Below are positions 32,984 through 41,722 of a stretch of DNA of 44,172 nucleotides, piece after piece. The position numbers and the translations under genes are program-made. The stretch's first letter is position 1; each line of letters begins with the position of its first letter. The notes under the pieces are model-generated. The model was given only the letters and a program-made list of their open reading frames with translations, was not told where the DNA came from and searched no databases. The stretch is from NCBI GenBank assembly GCA_017435045.1, contig JAFSFT010000016.1:1-44172 (forward strand), read 5' to 3'. Origin of the DNA: Oscillospiraceae bacterium. GTDB lineage: Bacteria; Bacillota; Clostridia; Oscillospirales; Ruminococcaceae.

Positions 32984-33766
32984 TTATTCAGCAAACCATC
33001 TGCCTTTGATTTCTGCAAATGTACCGTCGTTAATCATCTCTGTAAGTTCAGCGTCGATTTCTGCAAGGAATTCTGTGTCAGCTTTTCTTACGCCGATGCC
33101 GTATTCTTCGCTGCCAAAGTCTTCTGCCAATACTTTGTACTGTTCTTCGCCGCGGAGTTTGATATAGTATCTTGCAAGCACTTCGTCAACTACGATAGCA
33201 TCGCTTCTGCCTGCTTCCACGTCCATAAATGCGTCTGTGTTTGTATCAAACTGAACAGGTTCGCCGCCTGCGAGGGAAGCTGCTACGTCTGCCTGTGCCA
33301 TAACTGCGTCGTATGCGCTGGATTCTTTCTGAACTGCCACTGTTTTGCCTGCAAGGTCAGCTTTTGCTGCGATGTCGCTGTCTGCCATTGTTACGATAAT
33401 CTGTTTGTTGTCAAGATAAGGCTGTGTAAAGTTAACCTTTTCCTTGCGTGCGTCTGTAATTGTGTAGCCGTTCCAGATAAGGTCGATATTGCCGTTTTCA
33501 AGTTCTGTTTCTTTCATGGACCAGTCGATAACCTGGAATTTTGCTTCGTAGCCAAGGCGGCCGAGAAGTTCGTTTGCAAGGTCGATGTCAAAGCCTACAA
33601 GGTTGCCTGCTTCGTCACGGAAGCCCATTGGTGCAAATGTATCGTCAACGCCGATAACAACTGTTTTGTCCTCTGCTTCAGGAGCAGGTGCAGGTGCGGA
33701 GGAGCCGCATGCTGTAAGGGAAAGTGCCATAAGAGCGGATAAGAATAAAGCTGTAAGTTTTTTCAT
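32984..33766 (-). CDS. Amino acid ABC transporter substrate-binding lipoprotein
   Basis: A 260-residue family-3 solute-binding protein. The signal peptide MKKLTALFLSALMALS is followed by the lipobox LTAC with Cys20, the lipid attachment site, and an Ala/Pro/Glu linker. The mature part opens VVIGVDDTFAPMGFRDEAGN and GFDIDLANELLGRL, the hallmark of polar amino acid binding proteins. An Asp-Ala-Phe-Met (DAFMDVEAGRSDAIVVD) block near 170 and YGIGVRKADTEF near 225 complete the fold. AAGGAG precedes the ATG. It is the first gene of a T-box-controlled operon with permease and ATPase; histidine is the likeliest ligand given the leader, but arginine, glutamine or cystine cannot be excluded from the protein alone. 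Confidence 0.92.
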   Translation of the reverse strand: MKKLTALFLSALMALSLTACGSSAPAPAPEAEDKTVVIGVDDTFAPMGFRDEAGNLVGFDIDLANELLGRLGYEAKFQVIDWSMKETELENGNIDLIWNGYTITDARKEKVNFTQPYLDNKQIIVTMADSDIAAKADLAGKTVAVQKESSAYDAVMAQADVAASLAGGEPVQFDTNTDAFMDVEAGRSDAIVVDEVLARYYIKLRGEEQYKVLAEDFGSEEYGIGVRKADTEFLAEIDAELTEMINDGTFAEIKGRWFAE

Positions 33767-33859
33767 GATTAAATCTCCTTGTTTTGTTTTTTTTCTGATT
33801 TAAGGTTTAATTTAATATGTCCCGTAAAAACTGCTTTTACTTTATGCAACCGCTTAAAA

Positions 33860-34150
33860 CAAAAAGTCCTCCCAGAGTTATATAACTCCGAGAGGACGAA
33901 ATATCTTTCGTGGTTCCACCTCTGTTCACTGCCACCTCACGGGGACAGCCTCACTAAGTACCATCATACTTTTCCGCTGTAACGGGCGGAGGACCGATTT
34001 AGTCTACTTGGGGGAAAACCCTTTCGGTAAATAGCTCAAAGATGTGTTCAACTGTACCGTCATAGCCTTTTACACCAGCCAAGGCCTCTCTGTAAATCCG
34101 CATACAATCTACTATTTCTTGTCAATGCTTTTGCGAGATGTATTAAATTT
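33860..34150 (-). promoter_or_regulatory. T-box leader, probable histidine specifier (CAC)
   Basis: The minus strand contains the T-box core AGAGGTGGAACCACG, the Stem I features AGAGAGG and GGCTGGTG, and TTTGAGC closing Stem I, ending in a terminator whose left arm overlaps the antiterminator. Uncharged tRNA binding would favour the antiterminator and switch on the downstream transporter. The specifier is read from GAACACATCTTTGAGC: placing one A plus four bases before TGAGC, as in the glyQS leader, gives CAC (His) at 34046-34044. A shift by one base would give ACA (Thr). The variable base in TGGA would pair with U73, not with C73 of the tRNA-His in this window, so the amino acid is not certain. 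Confidence 0.85.
33861..33897 (-). terminator. T-box attenuator terminator
   Basis: GTCCTCTCGGAG and CTCTGGGAGGAC (minus strand) pair around TTATATAA, followed by TTTTTGTTTT. The terminator's 5' arm overlaps the T-box antiterminator. Confidence 0.88.
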
Positions 34151-34156
34151 GCCTTT

Positions 34157-34185
34157 ATAGTACACCCGAAAAATTAATTTGTCAA
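34157..34185 (-). promoter_or_regulatory. Promoter of the T-box operon
   Basis: Minus strand TTGACA (34185-34180), 17 bases and TACTAT (34162-34157). It starts transcription just ahead of Stem I. Confidence 0.8.
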
Positions 34186-34251
34186 CACTTTTTGCCAAAT
34201 TTTTTTAATTTTTTTAGGAAAAGTTTTTCTGTGCCATAGTCTGACTTAACA

Positions 34252-34282
34252 AAAAAAGCCGATGAAACCATCGGCTTTAATG
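34252..34282 (-). terminator. Terminator of the Na/Pi cotransporter gene
   Basis: AAAGCCGATG (34255-34264) pairs with CATCGGCTTT (34269-34278); read leftward it is followed by TTTTTTG. Confidence 0.85.
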
Positions 34283-34318
34283 TATTATATATTAATATAT
34301 AACGGTTTATTAAGTAAA

Positions 34319-35953
34319 CTATTTTGCAGAGTACATCTGTGCAAACTGTTCTGCAATGTTGAGCATATGGTCGCCGATACGTTCAACGTCTGTAAGCATT
34401 TCAGAGTAGAGCACGCTTGCTTCCGGTGCACAGCTTGTGGTTTTCATTCTTTCAATCTGTGCTTTTCTGTACTGGTCTGTCAAATCGTCAAGACGCTGTT
34501 CAACCTGTGCAATTTCTGTAAGGGCATCTATGTTGTAAACCTTCATGTCGCCGTCAAAGGCTTTCATGGCGTCAAGGCAAACATTTTTCATCTTTTCAAT
34601 CTCGCCTTTTGCTCTGTCAGAGAAGGTAAGGTTGTTGTTTGTAAGGAATTTTACATAGCCGGAAAAGTTCATTGCGTGGTCGCCGATACGTTCGATGTTG
34701 CCTACAATGCGGAAGTAGCCGCTGATAAGCTCGGAGTCGCTGGCAGGCATAGGCTTGGAGATAATTGTGGAAAGATACTGGCATACCTGTGCATTGAGGG
34801 TGTCCAGCTTTTCCTCGTTTTCCTTAATCTGTGGTTCGTATTCCATTGTGTGGTTAAGTACTGCGTCAAAGCTGAGCTGAACATTTTCCTTTGCGATGGA
34901 GTACATATATTCCAGCTCTTCGCGGATGCTTGTGATGATGATGGCCATATTACCGATGTTGTGTGTGGAAAGATGGCTGCAGCGTTCTGCAAGGCTTGGA
35001 CGAACCTTTTCGGATTCTTTTTCAGGCAGGATAATTGTTGCAAGCTTAACAAGCTGTTTTGCAAACGGGAACAGGATGATTGTTGTTACAACCTTGTATA
35101 CGAGGTGAGCATTTGCAATCTGTGCGCTTGGGTTTGTAGGGAACAGGTTTGCAAACCAGGTTGTAAACGGCACAAGCTCGCAGATAACAAGGAAGATAAG
35201 TGTGCCGAAGATGTTGAACATAAGGTGGATAAGTGTTGTGCGTTTTGCATTTACAGAAGTACCCAGGGAAGCAAGAACTGCTGTTACACAGGTACCGATT
35301 GTAAAGCCGAACAGTACATAGATACCGTTGTCAAGGCCGATAACACCGCTCATAGCCAGTGCCTGCAGGATACCTACAGATGCAGAGGAGGACTGGATGA
35401 TGGCTGTGAATACTGTACCTGCAAGGATGCCGATAAACGGATTGGAGAATTCTGTGATGATTTTAACAAACACTTCGGAATCACGCAGGCTGCTCATGGA
35501 GCCGCTCATCATATCCATACCGATAAACAGAATGCCGAAACCTGCAATGATTTTGCCCCAGTGGTTGATGATTTCCTTTTTGGAGAAAACAATCATACAT
35601 ACACCTGCAAAGGCAAAGGCAGGGGCAATGTCCTTGATGTCAAGGGTGATAAGCAAACCGGTAACGGTTGTACCGATGTTGGCACCCATAATAACGCCTA
35701 CAGCCTGTGTAAGCTGCATAAGGCCGCTGTTTACAAAGCCAACAAGCATAACGGTGGTTGCAGAGGAGGACTGGATGATGGCTGTGATAACTGTACCTAC
35801 AATAACGCCCATAAAGGTGTTGGAGGTAAGCTTTTCAAGGATGGATTTCATCTTGTTGCCCGCTGCTGCTTCAAGACCGGCGCTCATCATGTTCATACTG
35901 TATAAAAACAGGGCAAGACCGCCGAAAAGGGTTAAAATCTGTGACAATTCCAT
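34319..35953 (-). CDS. Na+/phosphate cotransporter family protein with PhoU domain
   Basis: A 544-residue membrane protein of the NptA/PNaS family. Two internal repeats each carry the QSSS motif: AIIQSSSATTVML near 60 and AIIQSSSASVGIL near 195, with paired hydrophobic helices between. The C-terminal 200 residues form a PhoU-like helical domain (SFDAVLNHTMEYEPQIKENE, and RIGDHAMNF twice). It would import phosphate with Na+, the PhoU part probably sensing or regulating. The frame is open from 36070, but AGGAAG lies before the ATG at 35953, giving MELSQILTLFGG, the standard N-terminus. It is the only gene in its transcript, followed by a terminator. PhoU fusions are common in this family in Firmicutes. 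Confidence 0.88.
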   Translation of the reverse strand: MELSQILTLFGGLALFLYSMNMMSAGLEAAAGNKMKSILEKLTSNTFMGVIVGTVITAIIQSSSATTVMLVGFVNSGLMQLTQAVGVIMGANIGTTVTGLLITLDIKDIAPAFAFAGVCMIVFSKKEIINHWGKIIAGFGILFIGMDMMSGSMSSLRDSEVFVKIITEFSNPFIGILAGTVFTAIIQSSSASVGILQALAMSGVIGLDNGIYVLFGFTIGTCVTAVLASLGTSVNAKRTTLIHLMFNIFGTLIFLVICELVPFTTWFANLFPTNPSAQIANAHLVYKVVTTIILFPFAKQLVKLATIILPEKESEKVRPSLAERCSHLSTHNIGNMAIIITSIREELEYMYSIAKENVQLSFDAVLNHTMEYEPQIKENEEKLDTLNAQVCQYLSTIISKPMPASDSELISGYFRIVGNIERIGDHAMNFSGYVKFLTNNNLTFSDRAKGEIEKMKNVCLDAMKAFDGDMKVYNIDALTEIAQVEQRLDDLTDQYRKAQIERMKTTSCAPEASVLYSEMLTDVERIGDHMLNIAEQFAQMYSAK

Positions 35954-36069
35954 AAAATTTTTCTTCCTTTTTAGTAGTTTGATTGGTGTGTCTGAGTCGG
36001 AATTTATTACAGCCGCATACGGCATAAGCCACCGCATACGGATTAATAACTTAATGAAAATTTGTTGCA

Positions 36070-37143
36070 TCAGCGGAACAGCTTTATCCTGCCGCTGTCG
36101 TTGAGGTTTTTGAGGATTACCAGTATCATCGGGAATAAAAACAGCCCGATAACACCCATAAACCGCACCCCTAAAAACATGGCCATAAGGGTTACAACAG
36201 GGGGCAGGCCCACCTGGTCGCCCACTATTTTAGGCTCGATAATCTGTCTGATAACGGTGATGATGGCATAGAGGATAAGCATACCTGTGCCAAAGGCGTA
36301 TCTGCCCTGCACAAGGCTGAACACCGCCCAGGGCAGCAGTACACCGCCCGAACCGCAGACGGGTATAATGTCAAAAACCGCTGTGACAAGTGCGATAACC
36401 GCAAAGTTTTTTACCCCCAGCAGCCACAGCCCAAGGGATAACTCGCAGAAGGTTATGGTCATTATAAGAGTGTAGGATTTTACATATTTGCCAAGGGTGT
36501 AAAGGCTGTATTCCCTTATATCCCCAAGGAAAATATGCCATTTTTCGGGTATCTGCCGTGCGATAAAGGCCTTTATGCCGTCGTAGTCGGAGGCGATAAA
36601 GAAGGTTGCGATAACCGCAATAAACACCGCCGCAATAAAATACGGGATTTTTGTTATATATGCGGACAGCCAGCTTAACGCATTTACCGATACATCGGAA
36701 ATCATACTGCCGGCATTGCTGAAAAAGTCTGCAGCAAACTGCTCGAAACTGCTGCTTACCGCAGGGTCGAAGGCGGCAAGGGTGTTCTGCACAAAGCCGC
36801 TTAAAGAGGCAAGGGCAGGCTCGATGCTGTCTGCATAAAACTGCGGCAGGCTGTAAAACAGGTTTTTAAGTGCTGCATAAAGCCCAAAGCCGCAAAGCAC
36901 CACAAGCCCTGTGCCAAAGGCATAGAACAGAAAGGCGGCAAAGCAGGCGGCAAATTTTCTGCCCACCTTAAAATAGCCCGAAACCCTTTTTGCAAATGGG
37001 GTTATAACCGCCGAAACCGCAAAGGCCACCACAAATGGCATAATCCAGCCCAGCAGATATTTTACTGCCAGAAATACAATTGCGGCGATAAGGGTATAGA
37101 ATGTGATATTGACAATAAATTTCTTCTTTTTTTCGTAGGACAT
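36070..37143 (-). CDS. ytvI: AI-2E family permease, YtvI-like sporulation membrane protein
   Basis: A 357-residue integral membrane protein with about eight helices. The C-terminal region DIIPVCGSGGVLLPWAVF and IIEPKIVGDQVGLPPVVTLM matches the AI-2E/PerM family, and the overall form fits the sporulation protein YtvI. YtvI functions in sporulation in Bacilli and Clostridia, mechanism unclear; other AI-2E members export small molecules or ions. TGGAGTG precedes the ATG at 37143; the longer frame from 37257 encodes an implausible N-terminus. It ends 116 bases before the Na/Pi gene and is divergent from sdaAB. The subfamily assignment is moderately confident. Confidence 0.78.
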   Translation of the reverse strand: MSYEKKKKFIVNITFYTLIAAIVFLAVKYLLGWIMPFVVAFAVSAVITPFAKRVSGYFKVGRKFAACFAAFLFYAFGTGLVVLCGFGLYAALKNLFYSLPQFYADSIEPALASLSGFVQNTLAAFDPAVSSSFEQFAADFFSNAGSMISDVSVNALSWLSAYITKIPYFIAAVFIAVIATFFIASDYDGIKAFIARQIPEKWHIFLGDIREYSLYTLGKYVKSYTLIMTITFCELSLGLWLLGVKNFAVIALVTAVFDIIPVCGSGGVLLPWAVFSLVQGRYAFGTGMLILYAIITVIRQIIEPKIVGDQVGLPPVVTLMAMFLGVRFMGVIGLFLFPMILVILKNLNDSGRIKLFR

Positions 37144-37464
37144 ACAATCACTCCAGACCATATCAGTATATATTGTAATATAATTGTAAAATTTAAGCAA
37201 GCAATATGTAAAAATATGTAGAAAAACGTATATATTTTTTCTATGGGACAGCGGCATGGTATAAGACGGCAGCAGAGGAAAGGATATACTGAATATATTG
37301 TATTTTTGTGTAAAATATGGGGCAGAAACCCTTTGAATGGAAAAAATGACTGTGATATATTATTGACAATGGTACAAGCTATGATAAAATTAAATTAACT
37401 ATAGTTATTATTGCATAGATTGTTTAAATACAACAACTGCGACAGAATATACGGAGGAAAAACA
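37144..37464. other. Divergent intergenic region between ytvI and sdaAB
   Basis: A 321-base AT-rich spacer containing the sda promoter at 37363-37390 and the upstream region of ytvI. No small gene or repeat was seen. Confidence 0.6.
37363..37390 (+). promoter_or_regulatory. sdaAB promoter
   Basis: TTGACA (37363-37368), 16 bases and TAAAAT (37385-37390), about 75 bases before the ATG. Confidence 0.65.
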
Positions 37465-38136
37465 ATGAATATCAGTCTTCTTGATGTTGTGGGCCCAATT
37501 ATGATAGGCCCTTCCAGCTCGCACACAGCAGGCGCTGCAAAGCTTGCCAAAACAGCTATGACAATTGCGGGCAAACCATTCAACAGGGTTAGCTTTGGCC
37601 TTGGCGGCTCCTTTGCAAGTACATACAAAGGCCACTTTACAGACTATGCCCTTGTTGCAGGTGCTCTCGGCATGAGCGAAGATGACGAAAGACTGGGCTC
37701 CAGCTTTGAAATTGCACAGAGCCGCGGCCTTGAATTTGATTTCTATCCAACAGAAATCGTAAGCCAGTACGAAAACACAGCAAGAATTACATTCTACCTT
37801 GTTGACGGCACAGAATACTTTGTGGAGGGTGCTTCCCTTGGCTGCGGCCGTATCCTTATCACAAACATCAACGGCCTTGCCTGCGAGTTCAACGCTTCTC
37901 TGTCCACAATTATTGTTAAACAGAACGACGTTAAGGGCGTTGTAAGCGATATCAGTGCTATCCTTGCATATGACAATATCAACATTGCTACAATGAAGGT
38001 TAGCCGTACATCCAAGGGCGACACAGCATACTGCCTTATCGAATGCGACGGTGTAATCCCTGAAAGTGTAATCAACGATCTGAAACAGGTTAACAACGTA
38101 CTTTCCGTAGTTGTTGTTAATATACAGGAGGGCTAA
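37465..38136 (+). CDS. sdaAB: L-serine dehydratase, iron-sulfur-dependent, beta subunit
   Basis: A 223-residue protein. DVVGPIMIGPSSSHTAGAAKL near the N-terminus is the signature of the beta chain, with the SSSHTAGA loop at the substrate side. The C-terminal 75 residues are an ACT domain (GVVSDISAILAYDNINIATM), usually a regulatory amino acid-binding module. With the alpha chain it deaminates L-serine to pyruvate and ammonia in the cytoplasm. GGAGG lies before the ATG at 37465; the frame open from 37411 has no ribosome binding site. sdaAA follows after three bases. Together with gdhA it suggests amino acid-based nitrogen and carbon metabolism. Confidence 0.93.
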   Translation: MNISLLDVVGPIMIGPSSSHTAGAAKLAKTAMTIAGKPFNRVSFGLGGSFASTYKGHFTDYALVAGALGMSEDDERLGSSFEIAQSRGLEFDFYPTEIVSQYENTARITFYLVDGTEYFVEGASLGCGRILITNINGLACEFNASLSTIIVKQNDVKGVVSDISAILAYDNINIATMKVSRTSKGDTAYCLIECDGVIPESVINDLKQVNNVLSVVVVNIQEG

Positions 38137-38139
38137 TTT

Positions 38140-39009
38140 ATGTATAAAAACGGTCAGGAACTTTTGGACCTCTGTGCAAAAGAGCACAAACGTGCATGGG
38201 AGGTTGCTCTCGATGCAGAAACAAAGCTTACAGGCATGACAAGAGAAAAACTGTGGGCAAGCTTTGAAATGCGCCTTGATGTTATGATTGGCTCTGCAAC
38301 AAAGGCACTGGAACACAAGCAGGCTACAAAGGGCAGCCTTGTGGACGGCGTTGCAAACTGCCAGTACCAGTATTCCCAGAAAGACGGTTCCGTAACAGGC
38401 AACTATATGAACTATATTATGGCTCTGGCATACTCCTCCAGCGAGGTTAATGCTTCCATGGGTAAAATCTGTGCTTCCCCAACAGCAGGCAGCTGCGGCA
38501 TTCTCCCGGCAGTGCTTGTTGGCATGATGAACAAGGAAGGCTATCCAAGAGAAAAGGTTGTTGAAGCACTTATCTACGCTTCCGCAGTTGGCGCAATCTA
38601 CACAAGAAACGCAACAGTTGCAGGTGCAGACGGCGGCTGTCAGGCAGAGTGCGGCGTTGCTTCCAGTATGGCAGCGGCTGCAGCAGCATACCTTAAAGGT
38701 GCAGACGACCAGAGCTGCTTTAACGCTGCAGGCTTTGCAATGATTAACGTTATGGGCCTTGTTTGCGACCCTGTTGCAGGCCTTGTTGCACTGCCTTGTG
38801 CACAGAGAAATGCTTCCGGTGCGGTTAACGCCATGATTGCTGCAGATATGGCACTTGCAGGCCAGGTAAGCCACATTCCGTTTGACGAAGTTGTGGAAGC
38901 TATGTTCAAGGTTGGCAAAATGCTGCCTCCACAGCTGCGTGAAACTGCAAAGGGCGGTATTGCAACAACACCTGCAGGCAAAGCTATCAACAAAGCTGTA
39001 TTCGGCTGA
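38140..39009 (+). CDS. sdaAA: L-serine dehydratase, iron-sulfur-dependent, alpha subunit
   Basis: A 289-residue protein carrying the catalytic iron-sulfur cluster. Conserved Cys blocks are SPTAGSCGILPAVL, GADGGCQAECGVASSMAA and VCDPVAGLVALPCAQRNA, which supply the 4Fe-4S ligands and substrate pocket. The cluster is oxygen-labile, in keeping with an anaerobe. CAGGAGG lies before the ATG, only three bases after the sdaAB stop, so translation is coupled. The reading frame ends in AINKAVFG, normal for the family. Directly after the stop is a 36-bp repeat array. Confidence 0.94.
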   Translation: MYKNGQELLDLCAKEHKRAWEVALDAETKLTGMTREKLWASFEMRLDVMIGSATKALEHKQATKGSLVDGVANCQYQYSQKDGSVTGNYMNYIMALAYSSSEVNASMGKICASPTAGSCGILPAVLVGMMNKEGYPREKVVEALIYASAVGAIYTRNATVAGADGGCQAECGVASSMAAAAAAYLKGADDQSCFNAAGFAMINVMGLVCDPVAGLVALPCAQRNASGAVNAMIAADMALAGQVSHIPFDEVVEAMFKVGKMLPPQLRETAKGGIATTPAGKAINKAVFG

Positions 39010-39418
39010 TAAAAGCGGGCAGAAATCTGCGGCGGAGAGATGCTTTGTAAAAGGACGGAAATCTGCGGCGGAGAGATGCTTTGTAAAAGGACGGAAATCT
39101 GCGGCGGAGAGATTGCTCTGTAAAAAAGGGCATAAGGCTGCCATACGGCGGACATACAGGTTCTGCGGCAGGCAGAATGCTGCCTGCAGCGGCGTAAAGC
39201 TGCCTTGTGCGGCGGAAAATAAATATGTATACAAACCTCATGCACAGTGTATGGGGTTTTGTTATAAATTCAATAAAAGGGTTAAATACCCTTACAGGAG
39301 ATTGCTGTTTGAAGAAAAACAACACCTTGGAGATTGTGGCATAGCGGGAGGCTTGCCGCATATCCGCAACAGCCTCCCGCATAATTGACGGCTGACAATT
39401 ACAAGGAGGATTAAAAAA
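39010..39418. other. Intergenic spacer with 36-bp repeats
   Basis: A 409-base spacer between sdaAA and the acetyltransferase gene. It contains three 36-bp units near its start, a G-rich tail, an imperfect inverted repeat at 39344-39381 (GCGGGAGGCT with AGCCTCCCGC) that has no T-run, and the AAGGAGG ribosome binding site of the next gene. The repeat-encoded open frames are not accepted as genes. Confidence 0.65.
39022..39125 (+). repeat. 36-bp tandem repeat, three units
   Basis: GAAATCTGCGGCGGAGAGAT begins at 39022, 39058 and 39094 (period 36). The third unit is diverged and ends near 39125. The array begins 13 bases after the sdaAA stop codon. Confidence 0.9.
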
Positions 39419-40036
39419 ATGAAAAACAGCCTTACTGTTCGCACCGAAGAACAAAAAGATTACAGAGCAGTTGAAAACCTTACAAGAGAAGCATTCTGGA
39501 ACGTTTACCGCCCCGGATGCCTTGAGCATTTTGTGCTTAACCGGTTCAGAAGCCGCACAGACTTTGTGCCGCAGTTAAGCCTTGTGCTGGAAAAGGACGG
39601 AGAGATTATCGGCCACATTATGTACGCACGGGCAGAAATTGCTGCAGATGACGGAACAAGGGTGCCGATAATGACCTTTGGCCCCTTCAGTATTCATCCG
39701 CAGTACCGAGGTAACGGATACGGGGCATATCTGCTGAACTTTTCAATGGAAAAAGCAAAGGATATGGGGGCAAAGGCCCTTGCCATAACGGGCGATATAA
39801 GCCTGTATGGTAAATTTGGCTTTGAAATTGCAAAGACAAGGGGCATTGTGTACAAAGCATATCCCGATGCGGAGTTTTTTCTTATAAAAGAAATGGAAAA
39901 GGGTTTTCTGGATAATCTTTGCGGCAGCTATACCGACTGCGAGGGCTATCTTGCGGACGAAAAGGCGGCAGAGGAGTTTGACAAAAGCTTTCCGCCAAAA
40001 GAAAAGCTGATACTTCCCACACAGCTTGGACAGTAA
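39419..40036 (+). CDS. GNAT family N-acetyltransferase
   Basis: A 205-residue GNAT-fold protein. FGPFSIHPQYRGNGYGAYLL near 88 holds motif A (Q/R-x-x-G-x-G/A), which binds the acetyl-CoA pyrophosphate, and the C-terminal half has YGKFGFEIAKTRGIVY, typical of this YhbS-like subgroup. The substrate cannot be told. AAGGAGG precedes the ATG. It is monocistronic with a terminator directly after the stop, and convergent with the ComM-like gene. Confidence 0.82.
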   Translation: MKNSLTVRTEEQKDYRAVENLTREAFWNVYRPGCLEHFVLNRFRSRTDFVPQLSLVLEKDGEIIGHIMYARAEIAADDGTRVPIMTFGPFSIHPQYRGNGYGAYLLNFSMEKAKDMGAKALAITGDISLYGKFGFEIAKTRGIVYKAYPDAEFFLIKEMEKGFLDNLCGSYTDCEGYLADEKAAEEFDKSFPPKEKLILPTQLGQ

Positions 40037-40039
40037 AAA

Positions 40040-40073
40040 ACATACCCGATGGCATCTGCCATCGGGTTTTGTG
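40040..40073. terminator. Terminator of the GNAT gene
   Basis: ACCCGATGGC (40044-40053) pairs with GCCATCGGGT (40058-40067) around ATCT, with TTTTGTGTGTTTT after it and an A-run before it. It may also stop leftward transcription from comM. Confidence 0.85.
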
Positions 40074-40207
40074 TGTTTTGGGGTATTTAAGCGGCTGTGG
40101 GTGATAAGGGGGGCGTTTTTGGTTTTGGTTACGGCGTACTGCACAAACAGTGCAGAGGTATACTGTTTTTTATTTCAGTTACAGGTACACTGTTCTGCCG
40201 GGCTTTG

Positions 40208-41722
40208 CTACAGCTTTCTGTCAAAGCTGCGGTACTGCACAGCCTCCAGCATATGTATATCCTCGATAAGAGGGGACTGTTCAAGGTCGGCTATGGTGCG
40301 TGCCACCTTAAGTATTCTGTCGTAGCTTCTTGCCGAAAGTCCCATGCTGCGGAAGGTTTTTTCCAGCACCTGCTGTGCACCTTTTGTGGTGCGGCACATC
40401 CGCTTTATCATGGCAGGTGGGATTGCGGCGTTGGAGGTTATGGCGGTGCCCTCAAAGCGTTTTTGCTGCATTGTGCGTGCGGCCAGAACCCGTTTGAGTA
40501 TCTCCTGCGAAGTTTCGCCATCGCCGCTGTCGCCTGCAAGCTCCTCGTATTTTACTGCGGCAACCTTTACAAATATGTCAATTCGGTCCATCAGCGGGCC
40601 GCTCAGTCTGGCTTTGTACCTTTCAAGCTGTGATGCACTGCAGGTGCAGGGGTGGAAATCGTCTCCCAGATATCCGCAGGGGCAGGGGTTCATTGCACCC
40701 ACAAGCATAATGTTTGCAGGGTAGGTGTGGGTCTGTGCCGCACGGGCAACCACCACCCTGCCGTCCTCCAGGGGAGCACGCAGTGCCTCCAGGGCATCAC
40801 GGTGAAATTCCGGCAGTTCGTCAAGGAACAGCACACCGTTGTGGGCAAGGGAAATTTCGCCCGGCTTTGCGTTGGTGCCGCCGCCCGTAAGTGCCGCTGT
40901 GGAAACGGAATGGTGGGGCGAGCGGAAAGGCCGCTGTGTTACAAGGCCGCTGTTTTTGCCCAGCAGACCTGCGGTGGAGTATATCTTGGTGGTTTCGATG
41001 GCTTCTTCAAGGCTCATAGGGGGCATAATGGAGGGCAGACGTTTTGCCAGCATGGATTTGCCGCTGCCCGGAGGGCCGCTTAAAACCACATTGTGCAGGC
41101 CGCTGGCGGCAATTTCCAGTGCACGCTTGGCCTCGTCCTGTCCCTTTACGTCTTTGAAATCGGGCAGCTTTTCTGCCGTCTTTGCAGGCTGCGGGGTGTG
41201 GGGTGCAAGGCTGCCGCTGCCGCGGAGAAACTCCACAAGCTGGGTTATATGGCCCACAGCATATATGTTTATGCCCGTTACAACACTTGCTTCGTCGGCA
41301 TTTTCCGCAGGGAGAAACAGGTGGGTTATGCCGCTTTCCCTTGCACACAGTGCCATGGAGAGTGCACCGTTTATACCGCGGATGTGGCCGTCAAGGCTTA
41401 ATTCCCCTGCAAAGGCAAATTTGTCGCTGATTTTTGGCAGGGCATCTGTGCATTCAAGAATGCCAAGCATTATGGGCAGGTCAAAAACCGCACCGCTTTT
41501 GCGGATGTCCGCAGGTGCAAGGTTTACAGTTATGCGTGAGGAGGGGTAGCAGTAGCTGTTGTTCTTTATGGCAGAGCGTACACGCTCGCGGCTTTCCTTT
41601 ACCGCATTGTCCCCAAGACCTACAATGTCAAAGGCAGGCACGCCGCCCGAGATGTGGGTTTCCACTGTGACAAGGTAGCCGTCTATGCCGCTTGTGCCAA
41701 AGCTGTTCAGTTTGCTTAACAT
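40208..41722 (-). CDS. YifB/ComM-type Mg-chelatase-like AAA+ ATPase
   Basis: A 504-residue protein. The N-terminal part is a Lon-like S5/protease-fold domain (DIVGLGDNAVKESRERVRSAI). The AAA+ module has Walker A GPPGSGKSMLAKRLP near 215, Walker B LFLDELPEFHRDALEALR near 305 and MNPCPCGYLGD. ComM is a helicase assisting branch migration of incoming DNA in natural transformation of some bacteria, while many non-competent bacteria carry YifB of unknown use. AAGGAG precedes the ATG at 41722; the longer frame from 41977 has no ribosome binding site and covers the intergenic region. The gene is monocistronic. Confidence 0.88.
   Translation of the reverse strand: MLSKLNSFGTSGIDGYLVTVETHISGGVPAFDIVGLGDNAVKESRERVRSAIKNNSYCYPSSRITVNLAPADIRKSGAVFDLPIMLGILECTDALPKISDKFAFAGELSLDGHIRGINGALSMALCARESGITHLFLPAENADEASVVTGINIYAVGHITQLVEFLRGSGSLAPHTPQPAKTAEKLPDFKDVKGQDEAKRALEIAASGLHNVVLSGPPGSGKSMLAKRLPSIMPPMSLEEAIETTKIYSTAGLLGKNSGLVTQRPFRSPHHSVSTAALTGGGTNAKPGEISLAHNGVLFLDELPEFHRDALEALRAPLEDGRVVVARAAQTHTYPANIMLVGAMNPCPCGYLGDDFHPCTCSASQLERYKARLSGPLMDRIDIFVKVAAVKYEELAGDSGDGETSQEILKRVLAARTMQQKRFEGTAITSNAAIPPAMIKRMCRTTKGAQQVLEKTFRSMGLSARSYDRILKVARTIADLEQSPLIEDIHMLEAVQYRSFDRKL

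Noticed and set aside
32898-33167. Frame beginning with repeated MLCFC
   Set aside because: It translates the 15-bp repeats and then runs antisense through the binding-protein gene.
39344-39381. Terminator after the sdaAA repeats
   Set aside because: The inverted repeat is imperfect in the middle and is not followed by a T-run on either strand.
38882-39388. Frame encoding repeated GRKSAAERC-type units
   Set aside because: It overlaps sdaAA in another frame, has no ribosome binding site and depends on the 36-bp repeats.
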